From: Verrucomicrobiota bacterium
Lineage (GTDB): Bacteria; Verrucomicrobiota; Verrucomicrobiia; Limisphaerales; UBA9464
Length of the DNA: 6,184 nt
NCBI GenBank assembly: GCA_017302195.1
Contig: JAFLEG010000285.1
Span: forward strand, 1-6,184
Direction: 5' to 3'
The notes under the pieces were generated by a model. It was not told where the DNA came from. It saw only the letters and a list, made by a program, of their open reading frames with translations, and ran no database searches. Every line of letters begins with the position of its first letter. The first letter of the stretch is position 1. This document shows, piece after piece, positions 1-6,184 of the stretch. The position numbers and the translations under genes were made by a program.

Positions 1-1
1 A

Positions 2-994
2 CTGGAAGGGGTGTCGCTGGAGATCCGGACGGGGGAGTTCTTTTCGCTGCTGGGGGCTTCGGGGTGCGGCAAGACGACGCTGCTGCGGATCATCGCGGGG
101 CTCGATCATCCGGATTCCGGCACGCTGCTGTTGCACGGGGAGGATGCGCTGGCCCGGCCGGCGCACGAGCGTCCGGTGAACACGGTGTTCCAGTCCTACG
201 CCCTGTTTCCGCACCTGAGCGTGCGGGAGAACATCGCCTTCGGACTGCGCATGAAGCGGGTGCCGCCGGCGGAAGCGACGCGGCGGGTGGCGGCGGTGCT
301 GGACCTGTGCGAGCTGGGGTCGCTCGCGGACCGGCGTCCCCACCAGCTCTCGGGCGGGCAGAAGCAGCGGGTGGCCCTGGCGCGGGCGGTGGTCAACGAG
401 CCCCGGGTGCTGCTGCTCGACGAGCCGCTGGCGGCGCTGGATCTGCAGTTGCGGCGGCAGTTGCGCACCGGGCTGCACACGCTGCAACGCCGCCTGGGCA
501 TCACCTTCGTGCTGGTGACCCATGATCAGGAGGAGGCGCTGTCGCTGAGCGACCGGGTGGCGGTGATGCGGGCGGGCCGCATCGAGCAGGTCGGCACCGG
601 CGAGGCGCTGTACCATCACCCCGCCTCGCGCTTCGTCGCCGGATTCCTCGGGGACTGCAACTGGCTGCCGGTGCGGGTGACGGGGCCGGACACCTTCGAA
701 TCGCCACTCGGAGTCTGGCGGGCGGCCGCGGTGCCGTCCGGAGTACCGGAGGCCTGGGCGGCGTTTCGTCCGGAGTCCGTGACCCAGGCGACGCCGGGGG
801 CACTGAACGGGTTTGAAGCCCGGCTGGTCCGGAGAACCTTCACCGGCGCCGCCACGGAGTGCGAGTTTGAGCGGGGGGAACTCCGGTTCAAGATGACCGC
901 CCTCACCGGAACCGCCGGGCTGTCCGCGTTGAGCGAGGGGATCACCGCTCGTCTGGCCGTGCCGCCCGAAGCCCTGACGGTGCTGCGCGCATGA
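2..994 (+). CDS. potA: PotA-like ABC transporter ATP-binding protein (5' end cut by window)
   Basis: This is the cytoplasmic ATPase that would power a spermidine/putrescine-type ABC importer together with the two permeases that follow. Counting from the GTG at 11, the order is Walker A GASGCGKTT (residues 15-23), Q-loop in VFQSYALFPHL, signature LSGGQKQR, Walker B LLLDEP with D-loop ALD, and the switch histidine in VTHDQEEA. A C-terminal stretch of about 110 residues starting near FLGDCNWLP fits the TOBE regulatory domain of the PotA/MalK group. All catalytic motifs are intact. The frame stays open to the left edge, and codons 2-10 give Leu-Glu-Gly before Val-Ser-Leu-Glu-Ile, the usual internal strand of this family. 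The GTG at 11 is therefore probably an internal Val, and roughly 15-25 N-terminal residues lie outside the window. The gene ends in a 4-base overlap with the next one. Family assignment is strong; polyamine as substrate is inferred, and other PotA-like substrates (for example other organic cations) are possible. Confidence 0.93.
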   Translation: MEGVSLEIRTGEFFSLLGASGCGKTTLLRIIAGLDHPDSGTLLLHGEDALARPAHERPVNTVFQSYALFPHLSVRENIAFGLRMKRVPPAEATRRVAAVLDLCELGSLADRRPHQLSGGQKQRVALARAVVNEPRVLLLDEPLAALDLQLRRQLRTGLHTLQRRLGITFVLVTHDQEEALSLSDRVAVMRAGRIEQVGTGEALYHHPASRFVAGFLGDCNWLPVRVTGPDTFESPLGVWRAAAVPSGVPEAWAAFRPESVTQATPGALNGFEARLVRRTFTGAATECEFERGELRFKMTALTGTAGLSALSEGITARLAVPPEALTVLRA

Positions 995-1881
995 AGACGT
1001 CCGCGGCACAGGGAGGCGCGCGGGGCGCCTGGATCACCGCCGGGCCGGCGCTGGCCTGGCTGCTGGTGTTCCTGGGATTCCCGCTGCTGCTCATCGCTGC
1101 CGCCAGCGGACTCACCCGCGGGGACTACGGCGACTTCGGACTTCCGGTCACCGGGGAGAACTATGCACGCTTGGCGGGTTGGACCGAACTGGGCTTTGAC
1201 CCGCTCTACCCGCGCATCCTGGCCCGCAGTGTGGTCATGGGGGCGGCCACGACGCTGCTCTGTCTGGTGCTGGGCACTCCGCTGGCGTTTTGCATCGCCC
1301 GATTGCCGGGGCGCTGGCGCAGCCTGGTGCTGACACTGGTCATCGTGCCGTTCTGGACCAATCTGCTGATCCGGACCTATGGCTGGCAGATGCTCCTGGC
1401 GCCGGGCGCGCCGCTGTCCCGGGCCGCGGCCGCCCTGGGGTTCATCGCGCCCGGGGACGGCTTGTATCCGGGGTGGCTGGCGGTGGGGTTGGGCATGGTG
1501 TGCGACTTCCTGCCGTTCCTGGTCCTGCCGCTGTACGCCTCGGTGGAGAAGCTGGACTGGACCCTGGCCGAGGCGGCGGCGGATCTGGGAGCGCCGCCGG
1601 TCCGAGTGTTCTGGCACGCCATACTGCCACAGATCCGTCCGGGTCTGGCCGCGGGGGCGGCGCTGGTCTTCCTGCCGGCCACCGGACAGTTCGTGGTGCC
1701 CGACCTGCTGGGAGGCGCGCGCACCCTGATGCTGGGCAATGCCATCCAGCAGCAGTTCGGCGCCAGCCGTGACTGGCCCTTCGGCGCGGCCATGGCCTGC
1801 GTGACGCTGGCGCTGATGATGGCCGCCGCTGGCGTCCGCTTCTGGCGGGACCGCAGCGGCGTAGTGGAGGGCGGGCGATGA
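991..1881 (+). CDS. potB: PotB-like ABC transporter permease
   Basis: This is an inner-membrane permease, the first of the two channel subunits of the importer. The 296 residues match the usual PotB length. Hydrophobic segments lie at about residues 14-38, 76-103, 111-131, 165-185, 216-235 and 262-284, consistent with six membrane helices. The EAA loop that docks on the ATPase is seen as EAAADLG (residues 194-200), followed by the typical spacing to an ILPQIRPG stretch. Two stretches are characteristic of PotB-type permeases: PFWTNLLIRTYGW after the second helix, and FVVPDLLGG...TLMLGNAIQQQF before the last helix. The ATG at 991 overlaps the ATPase stop codon (ATGA), which suggests translational coupling. 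No good Shine-Dalgarno sequence precedes it, in keeping with reinitiation. The pairing with a PotC-type partner makes the polyamine/PotABC family the best call; the actual ligand is not shown. Confidence 0.93.
   Translation: MKTSAAQGGARGAWITAGPALAWLLVFLGFPLLLIAAASGLTRGDYGDFGLPVTGENYARLAGWTELGFDPLYPRILARSVVMGAATTLLCLVLGTPLAFCIARLPGRWRSLVLTLVIVPFWTNLLIRTYGWQMLLAPGAPLSRAAAALGFIAPGDGLYPGWLAVGLGMVCDFLPFLVLPLYASVEKLDWTLAEAAADLGAPPVRVFWHAILPQIRPGLAAGAALVFLPATGQFVVPDLLGGARTLMLGNAIQQQFGASRDWPFGAAMACVTLALMMAAAGVRFWRDRSGVVEGGR
1866..1870 (+). promoter_or_regulatory. Shine-Dalgarno site for the potC-like gene
   Basis: GGAGG lies 7 bases before the ATG at 1878, inside the last codons of the potB-like gene. 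It supports that start and indicates that the second permease can recruit ribosomes directly as well as by coupling through the ATGA overlap. Confidence 0.7.
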
Positions 1882-2705
1882 GGCGCCCGTTCACCCGCGG
1901 GATCCTGGGGGTCGGATCGGCCGCGGTGCTGCTGTACCTGTATCTGCCGCTGATGGCCGTGGCGGTGGCCTCGGTGAATGCCGATCGTTTCGGGGCCCGT
2001 TGGGGCGGGTTTACCCCCCACTGGTACGCCGCCCTGGGGCGCAATGCCGATGCCCTCCGGGCGGGCGGGAATTCGCTGCTGGTGGCGACCGCGAGCACCG
2101 TGATCGCCACGGTCCTCGGGTCGCTGCTGGGGTATGGGCTGGCACGGTTCGCCTTTCCGGGACGCCACCTCGCCGCCGGCGTGTTGCGCCTGCCGGTGCT
2201 GCTGCCGGACATCGTGCTCGCGGTGGCGCTGCTGCTCTTTTTCGGACAGACCCGGCGATGGCTCGGGGTGGGCCAGCCCGGACTGCTGCTGATCATCCTG
2301 GGGCATGTGACCTTCCAGTTGCCCTTTGTCGCGCTGGTGGTCCGCGCCCGGGCGACGGGACTCGATCCGGCGCTGGAGGAAGCGGCGCGCGATCTGGGCG
2401 CCACGCCGCTGGCGGCGTTTCGCGCGGTGACGCTCCCGCTGCTTGCCCCCGGGATCCTGGCCGGCGCACTGCTGGCCTTCACGTTGAGCCTGGATGACTT
2501 CGTGACCGCCTTCCTGCTCAGCGGTCCGGGCACGGCGACCCTGCCGGTGCTGATCTATGCGGGTGTCCGGCGCGGACTTTCGCCGGAGATCCATGCGCTC
2601 TCGACCCTGGTCATGGGGGCGTCGCTGTTGGCGGTGCTGGCGACGCAGTGGATCCGCACGGCGCAGGACGGGACCGCGGGAAACCGGAAGGACGCGCAGG
2701 CGTAG
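1878..2705 (+). CDS. potC: PotC-like ABC transporter permease
   Basis: This is the second inner-membrane channel subunit of the importer. At 275 residues it is about the normal PotC length. An N-terminal hydrophobic segment (about residues 10-35) and five further hydrophobic stretches are visible. The EAA loop is EAARDLG (residues 168-174), followed by the usual TLPLLAPGILAG stretch. The region FTLSLDDFVTAFLLSGPG, and then LPVLIYAGVRRGLSPEIHALST, closely matches the conserved end of PotC-type permeases, where SLDDF is a hallmark. The start is well supported: the ATG overlaps the preceding stop (ATGA) and has GGAGG 7 bases upstream. The stop is TAG at 2703-2705. No potD-type binding protein follows; the next gene is an NRPS. 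The substrate is inferred from family only. Confidence 0.93.
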   Translation: MRRPFTRGILGVGSAAVLLYLYLPLMAVAVASVNADRFGARWGGFTPHWYAALGRNADALRAGGNSLLVATASTVIATVLGSLLGYGLARFAFPGRHLAAGVLRLPVLLPDIVLAVALLLFFGQTRRWLGVGQPGLLLIILGHVTFQLPFVALVVRARATGLDPALEEAARDLGATPLAAFRAVTLPLLAPGILAGALLAFTLSLDDFVTAFLLSGPGTATLPVLIYAGVRRGLSPEIHALSTLVMGASLLAVLATQWIRTAQDGTAGNRKDAQA

Positions 2706-2811
2706 TTCTGCAGGGTGGCGACGGAGCAAATCCCTTGACCCGGCATCATTCCCCCGGACCCTCGCGGACATTCACGGCCCCGATCCAGTCCCCGAAACTT
2801 CGCCTGCTCCG
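2706..2811 (+). other. Short intergenic gap between importer operon and NRPS gene
   Basis: This gap between the permease stop and the earliest plausible NRPS start has no clear hairpin plus T-run, so no intrinsic terminator can be called. A TTGACC at 2735-2740 resembles a -35 box, but no acceptable -10 box lies 16-18 bases downstream. Read-through from the importer operon into the NRPS gene is therefore possible. If the true NRPS start is one of the GTG codons at 2863-2875, the gap extends to about 160 bases. Confidence 0.5.
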
Positions 2812-5800
2812 GTGTCCGGATGGGAACCCGGCCCGTCGGCATCCCGTGAAGACTCCGGGAGCGTGGTGCCGGCGGTGTCGTTTCCCCCAGGGGCGCCGTT
2901 CTCCGTCGCCGACCGGTTTCTGTCCGTGGCCTCGCGGTTGCGTGGACGTCCCGCGCTGCGGTTTCCGGACCGTCCTCCGATGTCGTATGCGGCTTTGGCC
3001 GGGCGGATGGAGTCGGTCCGCGCGGTGCTGCGCCACCGGGGAGTGGGGCCCGAGAGGGTGGTGGCGGTGGCCCTGGAGGATCCCGCCGAGTGGGTGCCGG
3101 CCCTGCTGGCCGTGCTGGCGGAGGGAGCGATTTACCTGGCGTTGGACCTCCGCCTGCCGGAGGCCCGCCTGCGCGACCTCATCGCCGACAGCACCGCGGC
3201 CTGGGTGCTGTGTGCTTCAGGGTCCGAAGGGGCCGTTGCTGCATGGGGAGTGACGCCGTTGGAGATGTCCGGCCTGTCCGATGCGCCGGCCTCGGCGTCC
3301 GTCACGCCGGCGGTGCCGCGGAGCGAGGACTCGGTTGCCTTCCTGACCTACACCTCGGGGTCCACCGGCGCGCCCAAGGGCATTGCCCTGAGGCATGCGA
3401 ACCTGCTGCACGAGGTGTCGGTCCACGCCGCGACCCTCGGGCTTACTCCGGACGACCGGCTCACCGGGCTGTATCCTCCCTCCACGGTCGGCTGCACCCG
3501 GGATCTTTACGCGGCCCTCCTGTGCGGCGCCTCGGTGGGCTTCTTCCCGTTTCGCGACCGGGGGGTGGCGGCGCTCCGGGACTGGATCCGGCAGGAACGC
3601 CTGACCCGGTATCATTCGGTCCCGCCGATCTTCCGCGAACTGGTGCAGGAGCTGGGCCCCGGGGAGGTGCTTCCCGATCTGCGCACCGTCTATCTGGCCG
3701 GGGATCGTGTGACGTGGAACGACCTGGACCTGTGCCGGCGTCACACGGCGCCGCACTGCCGGTTCTACACCGGCATCGGCACCTCGGAGACCTCCTCGCT
3801 GTACGCCCATGGATTCGTGGACCCGCAGGAACCCAGGGACGGGGCGATCCTGCCCTCCGGAATGCCGGTGCCGGGGGTGACCGTGCGTCTGCTGGGAGCG
3901 GACGGGTTCGCAGCCGCTCCGGACGAGCCCGGGGAAATCGTGGTGCAGGGCCGATGGCTGGCCGCGGGCTACTGGCGGCGGGAACGGCGCGCTCCTGAAC
4001 CCTTCCCGGAAGTGCCCGGGTCCGGCGGAGAACGCTGTCATCACACCGGCGATCTTGCCACGCGGGATCCGCAGGGCCGCCTGCTGTTTCAGGGACGGCG
4101 GGACCAGCAGGTCAAGATTCTCGGCAACCGGATTGATCTGTCCGAGGTGGACCTGCAACTGCGTCGCCTGCCCGGGGTCCGGGAGGTCGCGGTGCGGCTC
4201 ATGACGGCGGATGACCGGTCGCTGCCGCGCCTGACCGCCTTCGTGTCCTGGGCCGGCGAGCCGCTTCCGTTGTCCGAAGTACGGCGGCAGTTGCTGGCTC
4301 ACCTGCCGGTGCCGGCGGTGCCGGTGCGCTTTCACTGGCTCCCCGAGTTTCCGAAGCTCGCCAACGGCAAGCTGGATGCGCGGGGACTGGACCGGATCAC
4401 GACTGTCGAGCCGCCGGTGACCGAGGGCCCGGGGAAGGAGGACGGGAGGCCATGGACCCCCGCGCAGGAACGGATGGCGGCGCTGTGGCAGGAGGTGCTC
4501 GGCGTTCCGGAATTCGGGTTGCACGACTCCTTCTTCGCGCTGGGAGGACAATCGCTGAGTGCCATGCGACTCCTGGCCCGGATCCGCACCGCGTTCCCGG
4601 CGACGGTGACCCTGCGGATGCTCTTCGAGGCGCCGACGGTGGCCGGACTGCTGGAGGCGATGGGGGCGTCCGGCGAGCAGGGCGGTGACGTTCCGGCGGC
4701 GGGCATCGGGGCTCGGTCACCTCGGGCTGGAGAGTTGCGGCCTGTGCCGCGCAATCCACCTCCCCGGGCCTCCCATGCCCAGGAGCGGCTTTGGTTTGCG
4801 GAGGCTCTGGATCCGGGGAGCACGTCCTATGTCATGCCGGATGCGGTGCGGCTTCGGGGTCCGCTGGATGCCGCCGCCCTGGAGCGCGCTCTCCGCCGGA
4901 TCGTCGAGCGGCACGAATCCCTGCGCACGGTGTTTTCGGAGTCCGGTGGCACGCTTCGCCAGATCGTTCGGCCTGTTCCGGACACGGTCTTGGAGAGTGA
5001 GGACCTTTCCGGTGTTTCGCCCGCGGAGCGCGAGTCGCGGCTCCAGGCCGCGCACCAGGCCGTGCTGTCGCGCCCATTCCGTCTGGCGAGCGGGTCGCTC
5101 TTTCGATTTCGGCTTCTGCGGCTGGGAGATGCCGAGCACGTCTTCCTGCGCGCCTTCCACCACATCATCGCGGACGGATGGTCGGTGGAGGTATTTCACC
5201 GCGAACTGACGGCGGGGTACGCCGCGGCACTCTCCGGGGTTGGCATCGCCCCGGCGGCGCTGGAATACCAGTTTGCCGATGTGGCGGAGTGGCAGCGGCG
5301 CGCTTTGGAGGGCGGGCGGATGGAGGCGTTGATCGCCCATTGGACACGGCAGTTGGCCGGCGCTCCACCCCGGCTGGAACTGGTGCGGGAGGAGGCGGCG
5401 ACCGATGGATCCTCCGTGGCTCTGAATGTCGTCCGGCAGTTGCCCGCGGCGTTGTCGGATGCCGTGGCCCGGGTGTCCCAATCACTGGGCGCCACCCCGT
5501 TCATCGTGCTGCTGGCCGCCTTCCAGGCGCTGCTGACCCGCAGGTCCGGTCAGGACGACGTGGTGGTGGGGGTACCGGTCGCCGGACGGCGGTTGAAGGA
5601 AGCCGAGCCGATGATCGGATACTTCATCAACACCGTGGCGCTGCGGACCCGGAAGCACGGGAATCCCGCATTTGGCGACTGGGTGCGCCAGGTGCGGGAT
5701 GCCGTGCTGGAGGCGCAGGATCACCAGGACCTGCCCTTCGAGAAGCTCATCGAGGCGCTGCATCCGGACCGGGGGGCGCGGCATCATCCGGTATTTCAGG

Positions 5801-6184
5801 TGCTGTTCAACCTCATCGGCTTCGAGCAGGAGGGTTTGGTGCTGCCGGGCTTGGAATCCACGCCGGAACCGGTACCGCCGACTCATCCCAAGTTCGACCT
5901 CACCCTGTACGTGATCCTGCGACCGGGCGTGTTCGCCCTGAAGGCCCGCTATGCATCGGACCAATTCGGGGAATCCTGGGTGACCCGCCTGCTGGCCCAG
6001 TTTGAGGCGCTGCTGACGGCGGTCACCGGGAATCCGGATCTGCTGATTGGCCAGCCCTCGCTGGTGCTGCCCTGCGATGCGGCGGCGTTGCCCATGCCGC
6101 AGTCGCCCCTGGTGGCCGCGGTGCAGCCGGCGATCCACGCCGCGTTTGACGTGCAGGCGCGGCGGCATCCGGACCGCCTGGCGG
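2812..6184 (+). CDS. Nonribosomal peptide synthetase, A-PCP-C-A(partial), runs off right edge
   Basis: This is a multimodular enzyme that activates a starter acid, holds it on a phosphopantetheine arm and condenses it with a second building block. The frame is open without interruption to the window end (at least 1,124 codons). Residues below count from the GTG at 2812. The first adenylation domain covers about 29-526, the carrier domain about 547-618, the condensation domain about 650-1078, and the opening of a second adenylation domain starts near 1103. Core motifs of the first three domains are intact. There is no epimerisation, methylation or thioesterase domain in the visible part. The start is uncertain: GTG 2812 is the first start codon in frame after the permease stop but lacks a Shine-Dalgarno. 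GTG 2863, 2866 and 2875 lie near GAAGA and GGGAG. The adenylation fold begins near 2896, so ATG 2980 is too late. The product is unknown; the starter pocket is unusual. The gene is on the same strand as the importer operon, but no functional link is shown. Confidence 0.93.
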   Translation, partial: MSGWEPGPSASREDSGSVVPAVSFPPGAPFSVADRFLSVASRLRGRPALRFPDRPPMSYAALAGRMESVRAVLRHRGVGPERVVAVALEDPAEWVPALLAVLAEGAIYLALDLRLPEARLRDLIADSTAAWVLCASGSEGAVAAWGVTPLEMSGLSDAPASASVTPAVPRSEDSVAFLTYTSGSTGAPKGIALRHANLLHEVSVHAATLGLTPDDRLTGLYPPSTVGCTRDLYAALLCGASVGFFPFRDRGVAALRDWIRQERLTRYHSVPPIFRELVQELGPGEVLPDLRTVYLAGDRVTWNDLDLCRRHTAPHCRFYTGIGTSETSSLYAHGFVDPQEPRDGAILPSGMPVPGVTVRLLGADGFAAAPDEPGEIVVQGRWLAAGYWRRERRAPEPFPEVPGSGGERCHHTGDLATRDPQGRLLFQGRRDQQVKILGNRIDLSEVDLQLRRLPGVREVAVRLMTADDRSLPRLTAFVSWAGEPLPLSEVRRQLLAHLPVPAVPVRFHWLPEFPKLANGKLDARGLDRITTVEPPVTEGPGKEDGRPWTPAQERMAALWQEVLGVPEFGLHDSFFALGGQSLSAMRLLARIRTAFPATVTLRMLFEAPTVAGLLEAMGASGEQGGDVPAAGIGARSPRAGELRPVPRNPPPRASHAQERLWFAEALDPGSTSYVMPDAVRLRGPLDAAALERALRRIVERHESLRTVFSESGGTLRQIVRPVPDTVLESEDLSGVSPAERESRLQAAHQAVLSRPFRLASGSLFRFRLLRLGDAEHVFLRAFHHIIADGWSVEVFHRELTAGYAAALSGVGIAPAALEYQFADVAEWQRRALEGGRMEALIAHWTRQLAGAPPRLELVREEAATDGSSVALNVVRQLPAALSDAVARVSQSLGATPFIVLLAAFQALLTRRSGQDDVVVGVPVAGRRLKEAEPMIGYFINTVALRTRKHGNPAFGDWVRQVRDAVLEAQDHQDLPFEKLIEALHPDRGARHHPVFQVLFNLIGFEQEGLVLPGLESTPEPVPPTHPKFDLTLYVILRPGVFALKARYASDQFGESWVTRLLAQFEALLTAVTGNPDLLIGQPSLVLPCDAAALPMPQSPLVAAVQPAIHAAFDVQARRHPDRLA
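2896..4392 (+). other. NRPS adenylation domain A1 (loading module), atypical acid-binding pocket
   Basis: This domain forms an acyl-adenylate from ATP and a carboxylic acid and loads it on the following carrier. Core motifs in order are A1 MSYAAL (from 2980), A2 AEGAIYLALD (from about 3118), A3 TYTSGSTGAPKG (3346-3381, the ATP phosphate loop), A5 YTGIGTSET (3766-3792), A6 GEIVVQGRWLAAGYW, A7 HTGDL, A8 GRRDQQVKILGNRIDL (from 4093), and A10 NGKLD with the catalytic Lys codon at 4369. The usual A4 FDxS is replaced by TVGC (from 3484), which puts Val at the position of GrsA Asp235. An eye-aligned ten-residue pocket reads V-G-R-S-Y-A-G-S-L-K. From memory, stretches such as YHSVPPIFREL and the G.G..E form of A5 recall a subgroup of bacterial A domains that lack the FDAS motif. 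The substrate cannot be named; an ordinary alpha-amino acid looks less likely. Confidence 0.9.
4450..4665 (+). other. NRPS peptidyl carrier protein domain PCP1
   Basis: This is a phosphopantetheine carrier (T) domain of about 70 residues that holds the activated starter as a thioester. It contains the attachment motif LGGQSL, with the modified Ser codon at 4552-4554 inside FFALGGQSLSAMRLLARI. It is preceded by PAQERMAALWQEVLG and followed by LFEAPTVAGL, the usual first and last helices. It should be functional once modified by a phosphopantetheinyl transferase encoded elsewhere. A roughly 30-residue Pro/Arg/Gly-rich linker separates it from the condensation domain. Confidence 0.93.
4759..6045 (+). 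other. NRPS condensation domain C2
   Basis: This domain makes the amide bond between the starter on PCP1 and the building block of the second module. All seven core motifs are recognisable: C1 SHAQERLWF, C2 RHESLRTVF, C3 FHHIIADGWS (from 5155; active-site His pair codons at 5158-5163 and Asp at 5173), C4 YQFADVAEWQ, C5 IGYFINTVALRTR, C6 HQDLPFEKL and C7 RHHPVFQVLFN. The HHxxxDG motif is intact, so it should be active, and it is not an epimerisation or cyclisation domain (the latter carries DxxxxD). The motif style fits an LCL-type domain, and no epimerisation domain precedes it. This class call is by eye and was not checked by phylogeny. Confidence 0.9.
6118..6184 (+). other. Start of second NRPS adenylation domain (truncated by window)
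   Basis: The last 22 complete codons read AVQPAIHAAFDVQARRHPDRLA, which match the usual opening of an amino-acid adenylation domain (IHxxFExQAxRxPDxxA) directly after a condensation domain. The specificity-determining part lies beyond the right edge, so its substrate is unknown. Confidence 0.75.

Noticed and set aside
11..13. GTG as the true start of the ATP-binding protein
   Set aside because: The frame is open to the window edge and the preceding codons (Leu-Glu-Gly) fit the conserved strand before Val-Ser-Leu-Glu-Ile, so the start is probably further upstream.
2593..2595. ATG as NRPS start
   Set aside because: It would overlap the permease gene by more than 110 bases, and the extra residues are Arg/Trp-rich out-of-frame reading of that gene.
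2735..2740. TTGACC as a -35 promoter element
   Set aside because: The bases 16-18 positions downstream (around 2757-2763) are GC-rich and do not resemble a -10 box, so a sigma-70 promoter cannot be supported.
1377..2771. Long open frame on the - strand (about 464 codons)
   Set aside because: It lies antisense to the two permease genes, and its product is rich in Arg, Gln, Gly and Pro with no recognisable domain. This is typical of shadow frames in GC-rich DNA.
2980..2982. ATG as NRPS start
   Set aside because: It falls in core motif A1 (MSYAAL) and would remove the beginning of the adenylation fold seen from about 2896.
3090..3998. Open frame on the + strand in another phase (about 302 codons)
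   Set aside because: It overlaps the adenylation domain out of frame, with low-complexity Gly/Arg/Ala sequence. The in-frame reading carries all A-domain core motifs.
3217..4551. Long open frame on the - strand (about 444 codons)
   Set aside because: It is antisense to the first NRPS adenylation domain, whose motifs are clear on the + strand. Its composition is Arg/His/Gln/Pro-rich and shows no family motif.
5178..6005. Open frame on the + strand in another phase (about 275 codons)
   Set aside because: It is a Gly/Arg/Ala-rich shadow of the condensation domain, whose C3 to C7 motifs are read in the NRPS frame.

Overview
The window is a very GC-rich bacterial segment with strong G/C at third codon positions. 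All recognisable genes lie on the + strand and coding is almost gap-free. Nothing in it fixes the taxon: high-GC Verrucomicrobiota, Planctomycetota, Pseudomonadota or Myxococcota would all fit. No RNA gene, insertion sequence, CRISPR array or convincing rho-independent terminator was seen.

Left part (1-2705): three overlapping genes encode the cytoplasmic ATPase and the two inner-membrane permeases of a spermidine/putrescine-type (PotABC) ABC importer. The ATPase gene is cut by the left edge. Successive genes overlap by the 4-base ATGA stop/start motif, which indicates a translationally coupled operon. The periplasmic binding protein (PotD type) that would give the importer its specificity is not in the window, so polyamine specificity is inferred from family resemblance only.

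Middle (2706-2811, or to about 2865 if a later start is used): a short gap of about 105-160 bases with no clear promoter or terminator.

Right part (about 2812 to the right edge): one uninterrupted frame of more than 1,100 codons encodes the N-terminal part of a multimodular nonribosomal peptide synthetase (NRPS). Its order is adenylation (A1), peptidyl carrier protein (PCP1), condensation (C2), then the first residues of a second adenylation domain (A2), where the window ends. The protein begins with A-PCP, so this is a loading module followed by an elongation module. Catalytic motifs in A1, PCP1 and C2 all look intact.

The most interesting point is in A1. By eye alignment to GrsA-PheA, the residue that normally binds the alpha-amino group of an amino acid (Asp235) is Val, and the neighbouring A4/A5 motifs are also atypical. 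The enzyme may therefore start its product with something other than an ordinary alpha-amino acid. Whether the Pot-type importer has any functional link to the NRPS cannot be told from this window; it may simply be the edge of a biosynthetic cluster.
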